Source: Fagopyrum homotropicum
Taxonomy: Eukaryota > Streptophyta > Magnoliopsida > Caryophyllales > Polygonaceae
DNA length: 64,000 nt
NCBI GenBank assembly: GCA_033239125.1
Contig: BSWB01000004.1
Location: 125,807,235 to 125,871,234 of the forward strand
Direction of reading: 5' to 3'
Shown: positions 21,784-33,554 of the stretch, piece by piece
Layout: each line of letters opens with the position of its first letter
Numbering within the stretch: the first letter of the stretch is position 1
Translations under genes and position numbers: made by a program
The notes under the pieces: generated by a model
What the model saw: the letters and a program-made list of their open reading frames with translations, nothing else
What the model was told of the DNA's origin: nothing
The model's database searches: none

Positions 21784-22220
21784 CTCTCTGTAATCTGTCA
21801 GGTCACCTCGGTTGCTCTGACAACCCTGAAGAACACCTCGGCCGAGGCGCAAGCCGACTGGACCGAGGCGAAGAGTTGTTCGATCGATTCCCTCAAAAAT
21901 CCAGTTCTTTTCCCCCAAAATCACTACAATAGGTTCCTACGGGGTACTTAATCTATTTCTCAGCAAATGTAGGGGCAACCAAAGCCCAAAACGAGGGAAA
22001 ACAGTGGAGATATAAAAAGTTAGGGTTTTTCGATTTTTACCCCGATTCGGTTGATTTGGCTCGTTCTTTCTGCAGATTGGTGCTTGCAATACGATCCTCG
22101 ATGCTTTCCTCTCTGTTTAGGAGCAAGAATCGTCGAAAACGAGCAAAGAACGAAGGATCGAGGTGAGATATGCGCCGCGGTCGAGAAGAGGGTAAAGGGA
22201 GGAGAGAGAAATATCAGTCC

Positions 22221-22229
22221 CCTTTTATA
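22221..22229 (-). promoter_or_regulatory. Element B internal TATA box
   Basis: TATAAAAGG on the minus strand at the same relative position as in A, C and H. Confidence 0.55.
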
Positions 22230-22567
22230 CCCTTTTTTGGAACTGCTGTCACCTCGGTCGAGGTGGTCTCGACTGGGCCGAGGTGGTACGGACCGAGGTG
22301 GATCTTTAGAAACCCTAGTCGCCTTAGTTGCTCAAGAATCATCTCGGTCGAGGTGCTGTGACAACAACCGAGATGTGTCTCAGTCAAACTCCGTCTTCTC
22401 AAATTCTCGAACTTCTGTCCTTCCAATTGTGCTCATGGGTTGTATTCCTTCCTTAGATGTCACCTGTTGTCTGTCTAGGACGCCAAAAACAAAACAAAGC
22501 AAAGCAAAAGCAAAGCAAAAGCAAACTATCTAAGCTAGACTAGAGAAATGAAAAAAAAAAGCAATAC

Positions 22568-22585
22568 CTTGGGTTGCCTCCCAAG
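22568..22585 (-). promoter_or_regulatory. Element B post-pol AGGCAA hairpin
   Basis: On the minus strand: stem CTTGGG, loop AGGCAA, stem CCCAAG, 43 bp after the pol stop; identical to the hairpins of A, C and H. Confidence 0.75.
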
Positions 22586-22627
22586 AAGCGCTTGGTTTAA
22601 GGTCGCTAGCTGGACCGTATGGCGTCT

Positions 22628-24395
22628 CTATGCGTGATGGGTGGTGTCCTCACCCCATACTTCACCGTCATCATGGGGTGATATAAGTAAGTCTATCAGA
22701 CGCTCTAACAAGTGCAAGTGCTCATCGGGGAATGAATCGTCTATGGGTGGGTCGTCCTTCTCGCGTGAAGATGGAGGTAGCCGACTGAGGTGATCCACAA
22801 CGGAATTTTCGGATCCCTTCTTATCGCAGATCTCTAGGTCAAACTCTTGAAGCAAGAGAATCCATCGAATAAGGCGTGGCTTGGCATCTTTCTTAGCAAG
22901 CAGGTAACGAATGGCTGCATGGTCGGTGTAGACAATGACTTTCGCTCCTACTAAGTAAGAATGAAACTTCTCGAAAGCATATACAACCGCCAATAGCTCC
23001 TTCTCGGTGGTGGCGTAGTTGCGCTGGGCTTCATCTAACGTCTTGCTAGCATAGTAAATGGCGGTGGTCCGGCCATCCTTCTTCTGTCCAAGTACCGCTC
23101 CTACGGCCACATCACTAGCATCACACACGATCTCAAAGGGCAAGGTCCAATCCGGAGGTTGGATAATGGGAGCGGAGATCAACGCTTCCTTAATCCTGTA
23201 AAATGCCTCAAGACACTCCTGTGAAAACTCAAAAACAACATCTTTATTCAAGAGGTTAGTTAGAGGTTTAGAAATCTTCGAGAAGTCCTTGATGAATCTT
23301 CTGTAGAAACCTGCATGCCCGAGAAAGCTCCTCACACCTTTAACAGAACAAGGGGGAGGGAGTTTCTCAATAGTCTCGATCTTAGCGCGATCGACCTCAA
23401 TACCTCGATTAGAAACGAGGTGTCCTAGCACAATGCCTTCATTAACCATAAAGTGACACTTCTCCAATTCAGAACGAGATTAGTGTCTTCACATCTTTGT
23501 AGCACTAGAGAAAGTTTAGATAGGCAATTATCAAAAGAGGAACCATATACAGAAAAATCATCCATAAGTACCTCCATGATCTCCTCTATATACTCGGAAA
23601 AGATAGCCATCATGCATCGCTGGAAGGTAGCGAGTGCATTGTATAATCCAAATGGCATTCTCCTATAAGCGAATGTCCCCCATGGACAAGTGAAAGTGGT
23701 CTTCTCCTGATCATTCGGATGGATAGGAATCTGGAAGAAACCACTATAGCCATCTAAATAGCATAAGTGTGAATGTTGAGCCAACCGTTCGAGCATTTGA
23801 TCAATGAAGGGAAGTGGAAAATGGTCCTTCCGAGTGGCCGTGTTCAGCTTCCTATAATTAATGCAAACCCTCCAGCCCGTGACGGTCCTAGTCGGGATTA
23901 ACTCGTTGTTCTTATTCGTCACAACGGTCATCCCTCCTTTCTTCGGAACTACATGTACTTGGCTAACCCATTTGCTGTCCGAGATAGGATATATGATACC
24001 TGCATCCAACAACTTAAGAATTTCTTTCTTCACAACCTCTTTCATGATCGGATTTAAACGTCTTTGAGGTTCCCATGAAGTCTTATGATCGTCCTCTATT
24101 AGAACTCTATGCATGCAGAAAGAAGGCTTATGCCAATAAGATCATCTATGGTATAACCTAAAGCCTTTTGATGCTTTCTCAAGACATGCAATAGTTTAGA
24201 TAATTCAGATTCGGAGAGGGAAGCACTAACAATAACGGGATAGGTAGAATCCGGTCCAAGAAAGACATACCTCAAGTGACTAGGGAGTTGTTTAAGCTCC
24301 ACATGTGGGGGTGCTTTCTGAGGGGGATCCTTGCTTCCTCCTTCCAGTGGAGTAGATCTAGAAACTGGACTTTCGGAAGTCTGAGTTGAAATCGT
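22628..24395 (-). pseudogene. Element B RT and RNase H; pol ends without integrase
   Basis: Nearly open RT/RNase H. From the N-terminus: LPSHLRYVFLGPDSTYP, PQRRLNPIMKEVV, VPKKGGMTVV, VCINYRKLN (usual Asp is Asn), YLDGYSGFFQI, the catalytic box as LMDD, then EKCHFMVNEGIVLGHLV. One missing G near 23460 shifts frame. RNase H has FEIVCDASD, TTEKELLAVVYAFEKF and VIVYTDHAAIRYLL, all expected acidic residues present. The frame ends GEVWGEDTTHHA at 22628 where integrase would start; only the leader follows. Confidence 0.93.
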
Positions 24396-25535
24396 CTAGC
24401 CTTCGACCTCGGTCGAGGCGCAGAGGCGTTGACCGAGATGTTCTTCAGTTGCCTCGCTTGGTCCAGAAAGTGCCTCGGTCGAGGTACTGTAACTGGAACC
24501 AAAACTGGAGATCTTCGTCTCCTGGATTAGTTTCTCAGTTTTAGCTTCTGTATCTTCTTCCAGCGCTTTTAGGCTGCGTATATTTGCATCACAAGAAGCA
24601 TCTATACCTTCCTCCATTAAACTAAAACTAATAACTCTTTCAAGTGGATCATTAATAAGGATAGAGCTCACCAATTCTCTTGATTCTTCTTCATCATAGA
24701 TGTTGAAGATATCATCTCCTAGCTGCTCTCCCTTCATGGCCGTAAGTAATGCGAATTCCACTTCATCTCCGCCAATATTGAATTTCAGCTTGGCGTTCTT
24801 ACAATCCACATTGCAACCCGAAGTTTCTAGAAATGGCCTCCCGAGAATGATAGGAACAGAATAATCTGCAGGAATATCAAGTACAACAAAGTCTATAGGT
24901 AAATAGAAGTTACCTAACTTAACTGGAACGTCTTCCAAAATGCCCACGGGATGGGTAATGGAGCGGTCCGCCATGTATAATCGAATCTTTACCGGCTTGG
25001 GCTCTCCAAGTCCGAACTTAACACATAGCTCCAGCGGAATGATGCTCACGCTGGCTCCTAGATCACATAAGGCTTCACAAGTGACATTCCCAACTTGAAT
25101 GGGAATGCAAAATGAGCCGGGATCTCTCAACTTGGGTGGCAGCTTCTCCTTCATGATTTGAATAAGCTCCGAGGATTTAGATGACATCCTTACTTCACCA
25201 AAGTCTTCCAGCTTCCTCTTCCTTGATAGAATCTCTTTCAAGAACTTCCCATAGGCGGGTATCCCTAGAATAGCATCAAGGAATGGGATATTAATGTGTA
25301 GTTTATTGATCAAGTTAAGGAACTTACCAAAATGCTTGTCTAGATGTGCTTTGGCCCTTGACTGGAGGAATGGAAGTGGTGGTTTATATGCAGGAGGTGG
25401 AATATAAACTTCAGTTTTCTCCTCCGCTTCCTGTGGCTCCACCTCGGTTGGCATCTCGGCCGAAGTGTTCTTCGACTGCACCTGGACCGAGGCACTGGAT
25501 CTGCAGTCTTCAGTCCACTCCTCATCGTTATGGCC
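24396..25535 (-). pseudogene. Element B aspartic protease with linkers
   Basis: Open frame of 361 residues (25481-24396) with linker PPPAYKPPLPFLQSRAKAH, the stretch LHINIPFLDAILGIPAYG, active site DLGASVSIIP, ILGRPFLETSG and, beyond the fold, EESRELVSSILINDPLERV. Both flanking linkers are dense in CCTCGGTCGAGG words (25440-25500, 24400-24490). Part of gag-pol; the frame joins gag by a shift near 25480-25540. Confidence 0.9.
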
Positions 25536-27102
25536 ATAATCTGGCCTTTGGGGTTGCTTTCCGTTCTTGCTGGAAGCTTCCCTGGATCTCTTGGTATTTC
25601 ATTTGCCATACTAGCAAGTTGTTGTTCAAAGGCTTTTTGTGCCTTCGAAAATGAAGTCATGGATGTCTCCATAGCACTAAGCTTGATCAAGATAGCCTCC
25701 AGCACCGCATCTTTCTTCTCCGGCTGGGATGAGCTTGATCCAGGCTCCTAGCTCTTTAATGGAGTAGAAGGAGAAGAAGAAGAAGAGAGGAAAGGATTAG
25801 AGGAATCATTCGAATTAGAGTTAGAGTAAGGGTTACCCGAATTTTGGTTATTTGCCCTCCAATTATTGCTATTGGATCCTCTATTGTTGTTGTAGTTGTT
25901 GTTCCGGGAACCGTTGTTGTTGTTACGGTATCCATTGTTGTTCCTTGATCCTTGATCTTCCTTCTTGGTTTGAGCAACCAAGAGTTCCTTCAATTGTTTA
26001 ACGTCATTCTTCAAAGAGATGAGTTGATTAGTGTATGATGGCTCCTCTTGAAAGTTGACTTTTTTAACTCCACCTTCAGCTCCTTGGTGGGAGTACTTCT
26101 CCATGTGTAAAGCTTGTTTCTCTATGAACTCCCAAGCTTCATCAATCGGCATGTCCATAAACGTGCCGGCAGATAGTAGTTGAAGGTTGAACTGGGTGCT
26201 TCCGTCCAGTCCCTTGAAGTATATCTCCAACAACTCTATCTTTGGAATCCCATGATGTGGGCAATCCAAAAGAATATCTTTAAATATTTCCCATGACTTG
26301 GACAAGCTCTCCTAATCCTTCATGATGAATGCATTAATTTTCCCTCTCATTTCAGCGGTTTTAGAGGGGGAAAGAATTTAGTCAAGAATTCCGTAGTCAT
26401 CTCCTCCCAAGTACTGATTTTTCCTTGAGGAAGAGATTGATACCAAGTAAGAGCTCTATCTTTTAAAGAAAAGTAAAAAGGCCTTAGCTTGTAATTGTTG
26501 TTTTCTATTCTTGAAGGTCTCAAGGTCTCCATCAAGATCTCATAGTTTTGTAGATGTTGATGCGGAGATTCCTTCTCTAGCCCTCCAAACTGGCATTGGC
26601 GAATCATGGAAAGAACTTGCGGTCGAAGTTCGTAGTCATGGCCCGCTGGATCTCCTAGGTTAACTCCAGGACGCCTCAGTTGTTGATTGGGGTCCATCCT
26701 TTGCCCTAAGGTTTGCGGGATTCCTGCAAAAAGAGCGCCTCGGACTGGTATCCAAGGTGGAAGTACATCGGCCGGGGCAACAGGTACTGGGACCTGCCTC
26801 GGTCGAGGGTCTGGAAATGGGATCCTGGCAGGTCGAGGATCTGGGTTCGGTCGAGGTAGATACTAGTCTCATAAAGCTTCCATATCTGCTTCGATTGCTT
26901 CAGTCCTGGTGCGAGTTTCTTCTTTCTCCAGCCTCAGTTCTTCCCTGATGAGGCGTAGCTGTTCTAACGCCTCATTTAGTTCGGCCTCAAGATCGCGGTT
27001 GTCTTGGTCGGCCATCTTCGCTTCTGTCAAGCATCGTTTCTATGTCTTTTCTGGTTCGGGATCGTAAGGAACGATTTCCTTCCCAGCGCGGGCTCTTCGC
27101 AT
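25536..27102 (-). pseudogene. gag: Element B gag, degenerate
   Basis: Starts at the ATG of MRRARAGKEIVPYDPEPEK (27102). It contains the charged coiled-coil-like region, a linker with CCTCGGTCGAGG words, GQRMDPNQQLRRPGVNLGDP, the gag core (LRPFYFSLKDRALTWYQS, PKIELLEIYFKGLDGSTQFN) and the Asn-rich tail RNNNGYRNNNNGSRNNNY in place of a zinc knuckle. Several stops and shifts (for example near 27040, 26860, 26350, 26305, 25745). Confidence 0.88.
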
Positions 27103-27210
27103 AAACCTAAGAAAAAAAGAACCTGCGAAAGTCACTCAAGTAGAGTGGTTAGTAGAAACGGAGGCAAGTGCCCCAAAAGGCGTACCGCAACCGGTTCGGT
27201 CTAGACCAAG

Positions 27211-27228
27211 TCCCCGGCAACGGCGCCA
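27211..27228 (-). promoter_or_regulatory. Element B primer-binding site (tRNA-Asp)
   Basis: Minus strand TGGCGCCGTTGCCGGGGA, complementary to the 3' end of plant tRNA-Asp, six bases inside the 5' LTR. Confidence 0.92.
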
Positions 27229-27234
27229 AAAACT

Positions 27235-28982
27235 TGTTCGCTCCAAACGGTGTGTGCAAGCTTTAAATTTATAACCCTAGATGTAAGCTTAAAACAAGGA
27301 TGCGAACCCGCAGTGTACGGGTCAATCGTAGTAAAAGCAAGGAATTCTAGGGGTCGATCACAGGGACTTAGTGAAACAAAGTCGGAATAGGTAAGCTTTA
27401 GCAATTACTAACCACAAGCAATTAAAACAAACAAAGATGATAAAAGTCAATAAAGGAAATATGCAATTCTAGGGATTAAAGCATCTAGTTGTGGTTCCAA
27501 CTCAAGATCTAAAGATAAGCGGACAAAGCTGAGATTTTTGTATAGGGAAGGTGTTACTAAAGTGGAATAGATCACCGGGTAAGTCTCACTACTCACTAAT
27601 CCCAAACCGTAACTCCTATTACCGGGTAAGTCTCATGGAATCAAGGCAAAGAACTATAACCTCAAACTAACACTCCAACTAAGGGAATAGAATCAACCTT
27701 TACCGGGTAAGTCTCAGGCTAACTCCCAAAGATGGGATGAAAGCACACTCAAACCCCAATAAAGGATAAACCTTTAGTACCTACACTCATGATCTTAGGT
27801 AAACAAACAAAGGAATTACCGGGTAAGTCTCATCCTAGGCTTGCATTGAACCACGAAAGGTGTAATAAGAATAGGACTTGGCAAACTCTAACACTTAACT
27901 CTTAGTTTCGGATCAGATAAGTCACCTCGGTCAGAAGAATTCTACCCCGGCCGAGATGTTCATCGACTGAGCGAGATGCTTTAGGGTTTAGGATAAAGAC
28001 TAGAGCTTTCAGGGTCCTACTGGAATTTAAGATTATTCTATCATTGTTTTTACCACAACCTTCAGCCAATCACCCTAGAATCACACAAGGAAATTAGCCA
28101 CTCATCATCATGGAAGTAATAATCAAGTATATGAGAAGAAAGAGAATAATTGAACAAGAAAACCTTAAAAGAAAGGATTCAATAACTGAATCAATTATCA
28201 AACAACAAGCGTTCCTTGGATCAAAATCCAACAAGACAATCAATAAAGAAGGGAATCTAAAAGAATCTTACTAAACCCTTCACAAAAGCTATAAAAGCTA
28301 TAAACTTCCTTCCTTCAACCTTCAAAAAGGTTATTCAAATCTTCCAACTGGAGTATATGCTGGGTGTTTTTCGGTGTAAGCAGGATTTCTAGCCGTTAGC
28401 GGATGTTGGATTTGTGGAAAATACAACCCTTTTTATAGGAAAATTACCTTCCAAAGATAAGATATCTTAGAAAGATCTCTTCCCATAAAAATAGGTAAAA
28501 TATATGGGCTAACTTATCTTCTTCCTTCCAGAAATCCAATCCAAAAATATAAGATCCTCTTTCCAAAGATAAAAGATCTCAGCCAAGAATAAAATATCCT
28601 TGCCGCGTCCAAGGTGTTCGCCTCGGTCGAGTCAGCTCCTCTGGATCGCCTCGATCGAGGTGACTCTGTAGTCAACCGAGGTGAATCGCGACTGAATGTG
28701 AAATCTCTCAAATCTGGTCCAAAGTGAATCTATAATCCAATTTCATGATTCCTGGACTCTTCCTTAAGCTCCTGAATGTAGCTCCAATGACTCCTTAGCT
28801 CCTTTTTGATGCAAAATGTGCCATTTTACCTACGATTACAACAAAACTAGGTGTAGACCTTGATTCCCACAAAGGTAGATGAAACAACAATATAATCTCA
28901 TAATATACATCCAAACATGCAGATTATCGAAGATAAAACGTCTAAACAAGTCCCAAAATATAGACAATAATTCATGCTATCA
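27235..28982 (-). mobile_element. Element B 5' LTR
   Basis: 1748 bp, plus-strand reading TGTTCGCTCC to CATGCTATCA. TATA box at about 28430-28437 (minus). Same four ACCGGGTAAGTCTC words, AATAAAGG-type hairpin and CCTCGGTCGAGG words as the partner LTR at 3577-5330. Confidence 0.95.
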
Positions 28983-28987
28983 ATATG

Positions 28988-29904
28988 GTTCCTCTTTTGA
29001 TAATTGTTTGTCTAACCTTTCTCTAGTGCTACAACGTTGTGAAGACACTAATCTCGTTTTAAATTTGGAGAAATGTCACTTTATGGTTAGTGAAGGAATT
29101 GTGCTTGGACATCTCGTTTCCAACCAAGGAATTGATTTCTATCGAGCTAAGATCGAGACTATTGAGATACTTCCTCCCCCTTGTTCTGTTAAGGGTGTGC
29201 GGAGTTTTCTCGGGCATGCAGGTTTCTACAGGAGGTTCATCAAGGATTTCTCGAAGATTTCTAAACAACTCACTAATCTCTTGAATAAGGATGTTGTTTT
29301 TGAGTTTTTGCATGAATGCCTTGATGCATTCTACAGGATAAAGGAAGTGTTGATTTCCGCTCCCATCATTCAACCTCCCGATTGGACCTTGCCCTTTGAG
29401 ATCATGTGCGATGCTAATGACGTGGCCGTAGGAGCGATACTTGGACAAAAGAAGGATGGCCGGATCAATGCCATTTACTATGTTAGCAAGATGCTAGATG
29501 AAGCTCAACTAAATTACGCGACCACCGAAAATGAACTCTTGGCGGTTGTATATGCTTTTGAGAAATTTCGCTCTTACTTAGTAGGAGCGAAAGTTATTGT
29601 TTACACTGACCATGCAGCTATTCGTTACTTGCTTGCTAAGAAGGATGCGAAGCCGCGTCTTATTTGATGGATCCTCTTGCTTCAAGAGTCTGACCTAGAG
29701 ATTCGCGGTAAGAAGGGGTCCGAGAATTCCGTTGCGGATCACCTTAGCCGGCTACCTCCCTCCTCATGCCAGAGGGACGACCTACCCATAGATGACTCAT
29801 TACCCGACGAGCACTTGCATTTGCTGAAACGTTTGATTGACTTCTATATCTCACCCCATAATGAAGGTGAAGTATGGTGTGAGGACACCTTCCAGCATGT
29901 TTAG
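28988..29904 (+). pseudogene. Element A RT 3' part and RNase H; pol ends here without integrase
   Basis: Continuation of the RT of A after B: EKCHFMVSEGIVLGHLVS (thumb/connection), SFLGHAGFYRRFIKDF, then RNase H with FEIMCDAND, TTENELLAVVYAFEKF and VIVYTDHAAIRYLL, which carry the acidic residues of the fold. A TGA at 29665 replaces CGA. After VADHLSRLPPSS the frame reads DEHLHLLKRLIDFYISPH and stops at 29904. In an integrase-bearing copy the zinc-binding domain would follow here; it is absent, and the sequence passes straight into the post-pol hairpin at 29947. Confidence 0.93.
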
Positions 29905-29946
29905 GGATGATGTACAGTCCATCTAGCGACCTTAAATCAAGTGCTT

Positions 29947-29964
29947 CTTGGGAGGCAACCCAAG
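29947..29964 (+). promoter_or_regulatory. Element A post-pol AGGCAA hairpin
   Basis: Six-base stem CTTGGG with CCCAAG around the loop AGGCAA, 43 bp after the pol stop. The same hairpin lies at the same place in B, C and H, and with base-paired substitutions in F and G. Function unknown. Confidence 0.75.
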
Positions 29965-30727
29965 GTATTGCTTTCTTTTCCCTTTTCTAGCTTAGTTTTA
30001 GATAGTTTGCTTTTGCTTTGCTTTGTTTTGTTTTTGGCGTATTAGACAGAAAACAGGTACTCTCTAAGGAAGGATTACTTCTCATGAGCTACATTGGAAG
30101 AACAAAAGTTCGAGAAATTGAGAAGACGAAGTTTGACTGAGACACATCTCTGTTGCTGTCACACCACCTCGACCGAGATGTTCTTGGGCAACCGAGGCGA
30201 CTATTTCTGACAATCCAGTCAGCCACCTCGGTCCAGACGGGACCACCTCGACCAAGGTGATATCAGATTCAGCAAGGGGTATAAAAGGCAAAATGGATTT
30301 CTCTCTCCTCACTTTTCCCTCTCAAACCTCGTCTCGACCGAGGCTATTCCTCACCTTGTTTCCTGAATTCTCTCTTGTTTTACACTATTTTTGGACCGGT
30401 TTCACCAAGAAAAGCAAGAGGATCGGATTCCAAGCAACAAACTGCGAGAAAAACGCCCCAAATTTGCGTAATCGCGGTAAATTGTCCAAAAACCCTAACC
30501 TCCCTCTCTTTACTGATTTGAGACGGATTTGGCTTTGGTTTCCATCCATTGTTGTTGAAAAAGATATAAGTACCCTATAGGAAGCAATTGGTAGTGATTT
30601 TAGGGGAAAAGAACTGAAAAATCAGAGAGTGGAATCGCGCAACACTTCGCCTCGGTCCAGTCGAGTTGTGTCTCGGCCGAGGTGTTCTTCAGCTTGTCAG
30701 AGCAACCGAGGTGTTCTATTGTCAGTC
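29965..30727 (+). other. Element A leader between pol and late ORF
   Basis: No coding region. It holds a T/G-rich run (GCTTTTGCTTTG), many CCTCGACCGAGG/GGTCGAGG words (about 30160-30260, 30325-30345, 30640-30715), the TATA box, and a conserved block ending in the purine tract GGGGAAAAGAA (30603-30613). Confidence 0.7.
30280..30288 (+). promoter_or_regulatory. Element A internal TATA box upstream of the late ORF
   Basis: TATAAAAGG, 448 bp before the late-ORF ATG and 333 bp after the start of the AGGCAA hairpin. Pyrimidine-rich sequence follows (CTCTCTCCTC). The element and its spacing are kept in A, B, C and H, so a separate transcript for the late ORF is plausible but not shown. Confidence 0.55.
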
Positions 30728-32130
30728 ATGAGGAACAAATCCGATCGTCAGCTTCTTCTTAGCGATGGTCCCAGTGGTTCCTCTCCTTCCTCTACATCTC
30801 GTCCTTCCATACCGGTGATTCATGAGCGTCACAAGGCGGACTTTGATCGTATTTGTGGGAATCCCATAGTCGCCCCGCGATTCTTAGACATTTCTGCCTT
30901 CGAGTGACTCCACGTGACGGAGGACTTGAGGAAGATGATATTTATGGTAGGGCTGGAGGAGTTTATGGAGATCCGAGCTCCAGCCTACCTAGATCCGACT
31001 ATGGAGTTTGTGAGTTTTGTCACTCACATGCCAGAGTGGAATAACATCAAGTACCGGTTGCTGAACCGGAACTACATTGTGCCTATGGATCAATTTCGAG
31101 AGGTATTTGGCTTCCCGACTCCCACCGTGGCTGACTTTCCATCCCGAGCAGTGGCTCATGATTTCAGTGGGCAGATAGCCCATGTGGTGGAGCACAGTGA
31201 TAGATGGAGACTTGGAGACTCCAAGGAGCGTATTATCATTCATTTAGCTTTCCGTCTCGCCCATCGTATTTTTAGTGAGACTCTTCTGGCGCGTACTAAG
31301 ACGCCCCAGAAGATCAGATAGGGGGAGTTGGTGAGTTTATTTTGCATAGTGACTAGCGGAGTGCCTGACTTTGGAGGCATGCTGGCTGAGGACTTGCACC
31401 GTATCAAGGGCAAGTCCAAGGGAGACATCTGTTGTGGAGGGCTGGTGACCCATATTTCTACGGACATGGGTTTAGACTTGAGTGCTTGTACAGTGGTAGC
31501 GGTTGCAAAGCCGCTTGGACTTCAAGAGATGATCACGAGGCGCATTCTGGTACCTCGTGGTCTTACTAGACCATATGTTGCTATGCCTTGGGAGGCGACT
31601 GCTCCTCAAGGCATTCTCTGGTCAGCACAGTTCACAGTCTTTGACCAGCAATATTGGTATTCTGCTTGACTTCCCTACTTACAAGATGCTAGAGATGCTG
31701 CACCAACTGAGGATGAGGAGGATTACGATGATGGCGGAGCTGCCATGGAGACCGGTACTGATACCGGCGGTCCTAGTGTGCCAGTTGTCGATTTAGATGA
31801 TGAGGTTACAGAGGAGGAGGCAATAGCACCATCACGACCTGCCCGGCGCCGAGTCCGCAGGCTCAAAGATCCAGTAGCTCGCCGATAGATTGATGAGCTG
31901 ACTGAGCAAATGATAGACTCCTACGCAGCTGTGAGGGTTATACATCCCAGCGCTTTGAGGATGAGCGTAGATACACTAATGGTTGGATGCATCAGATTAA
32001 AGAGACCCAGCATTACCAACAGCGTATGATGGAGACCCAGTTCCAGCATATGATGGGGTATCCATTTGATCCATCTCAATACCCCTACGTTCCACATCCA
32101 CCACCACCGCCACCAGCTGACCAGGATTAG
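30728..32130 (+). pseudogene. Element A Athila-type late ORF (env-like position)
   Basis: The extra ORF that Athila elements carry between pol and the 3' LTR. The chosen ATG starts MRNKSDRQLLLSDGPS, matching the starts in B, C and H. A serine-rich N-terminus is followed by the conserved body (VIHERH, APRFLDI, EIRAPAYLDPT, KYRLLNRNY, FPSRAVA, IFSETLLARTKTPQKI, GDICCGGLVTHI, QEMITRRILVPRGLT), an acidic linker (EDEEDYDDGG), a basic segment (RPARRRVRR) and a Pro-rich tail. I see no signal peptide or membrane span, so env is only a positional name; it resembles the ATHILA ORF1 family (PF03078). Stops at 30905, 31319, 31667 and about 31886; the C-terminal part is rearranged near 31930-32010. Confidence 0.85.
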
Positions 32131-33554
32131 AGCTTGCATGGATTTCTTTTCTTTATTTATTATGTAGTTAGTCTAGGTCCGGTGAGTTTCCTGTTTTCCT
32201 TGACTCGTATTTGACCCATTGGGACAATGTGTCCCAAGTATGGGGTATTTGATGTATGATTTGACATTATGTGTGTATTCTTGTATGACTATGGATATTT
32301 ATTTTGTTACTTGGTTCTATGTGCTTATCTTCCATTACATGCATGCATACAGGTTTTTATTTGAGAAAAACGTCGAAATCTAGTTCGAAATTTTATAAAA
32401 AAAATATTGTATGACATCAACCGGGATGGTTCTAGCGAAACGAGGTTGAACACCTCGGATGACTTAGAACACCTCGACCGAGGTGGGTTCTTAACTGAGA
32501 TTTTTTCGAAACATTTTGTGCTTCTTCTCTGGATATGACCTTAGTGATGATTCTGTTTGCAGATCGGTTTTGAATCTTTATATGCTCGAAATGTTTTATG
32601 ATATGTTTATGTTGCAAAATACTTTCTTTGAAGTTTTAGCATGTTTAATACTTTGTTTTTATCAAAATTATGTTGGATTTGAAGGTTGACACCACATGAT
32701 GAGTTTTATCACATTCTTCCTTGGATGATTAAGGCAATTCATTCTCTTCTCTTCTTTTTCTTGATCATGCTTTAGCCTCTCATATACATATTTGCCTCCC
32801 CTTACCTATCCGGGAATTTGGAAGCAAGAAAAAGAAAAGCAAGTGAAAGTGAAGTTGAGATGTTGGCTGAAAGTTTTAGAAAGAAACAAATAGGTTTGAG
32901 GAAGTAAATCATGATGATGAGTAACTCGGCACCATTCACATAGCCGGGTGTTTGTGTCTTGCCAAAGTCGGATTGAGCGATATTCCTAACGGGTCATGGT
33001 ATGTGCATCAAGGGTTTGAGGCATCTCAAGAAATTGATGATTTCTTATTTTCTAGGCTTCGGTTATTGTGCACCTCTATCCATGCATTCCAAAAAGTAAA
33101 GTAAAATAAGCAAAGCTTATTGGTGGAAGATGTTGTGATTCAAAGAATGTGAAGTAAGATCCTTTTCCCAGATTCTAGCACCACATTCCTTATATATATC
33201 TCACCCTGACACGTTTGTTGACCTCTTTTGGAAGCCCTTGAGACCTCGAGCTTGTTGATTGACTTGGTGTTTTAAACTGGATTATACATGATTGATTTCG
33301 ATACATATGATTTATTATGCATTCTATGATTTTATGCAAACATGACAACTTTGTTATATTTGTAAAATGTTTTGATCATGTTTTGATTTTATTTGCCATG
33401 AAACATTCTCTTAGAGTGATCTATGAGTGAAGCACACCACCAAAAATGTTTCGAAATACTTTTCATCGAATTTTCTGACTTATAATAAATTCTATCTTGT
33501 ACTTAAGATTTGGAACTTGCTTGGGGACAAGCAAGGGACAAGTATGGGGTATTT
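32131..33554 (+). other. Element A 3' untranslated region
   Basis: No ORF. It has CCTCGACCGAGGTG words near 32440-32485. A block at about 32918-33020 (GTAACTCGGCACCATTCACA, AACGGGTCATGGTATGTGCA) is strongly conserved in all four family-1 copies. A hairpin and the PPT close the region. Confidence 0.7.
33517..33534 (+). promoter_or_regulatory. Element A pre-PPT hairpin
   Basis: Stem TTGCTTG, loop GGGA, stem CAAGCAA. It is followed by the purine-rich AAGTATGGGGT and then the LTR at 33555, so it lies beside the plus-strand primer site. Confidence 0.7.

Larger units (their letters stand above)
21784..22627 (-). other. Element B leader between pol and late ORF
   Basis: No gene. On the minus strand it holds the AGGCAA hairpin (22568-22585), the TATAAAAGG box (22221-22229; 446 bp before the ATG), several CCTCGGTCGAGGTG words (22248-22380, 21805-21870) and the purine tract GGGGGAAAAGAA (21905-21916). 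Confidence 0.72.
3577..28982 (-). mobile_element. Element B: complete family-1 Athila-type retrotransposon on the minus strand, interrupted by C
   Basis: Both LTRs, primer site, gag, protease, RT/RNase H, late ORF and PPT are present on the minus strand. C (7126-20757) splits the late ORF. Without C the internal region is about 8.3 kb, close to that of C. Integrase is missing at the same point as in A and C, yet the target duplication ATATG is perfect. The two LTRs (1748 and 1754 bp) are very alike. Confidence 0.95.
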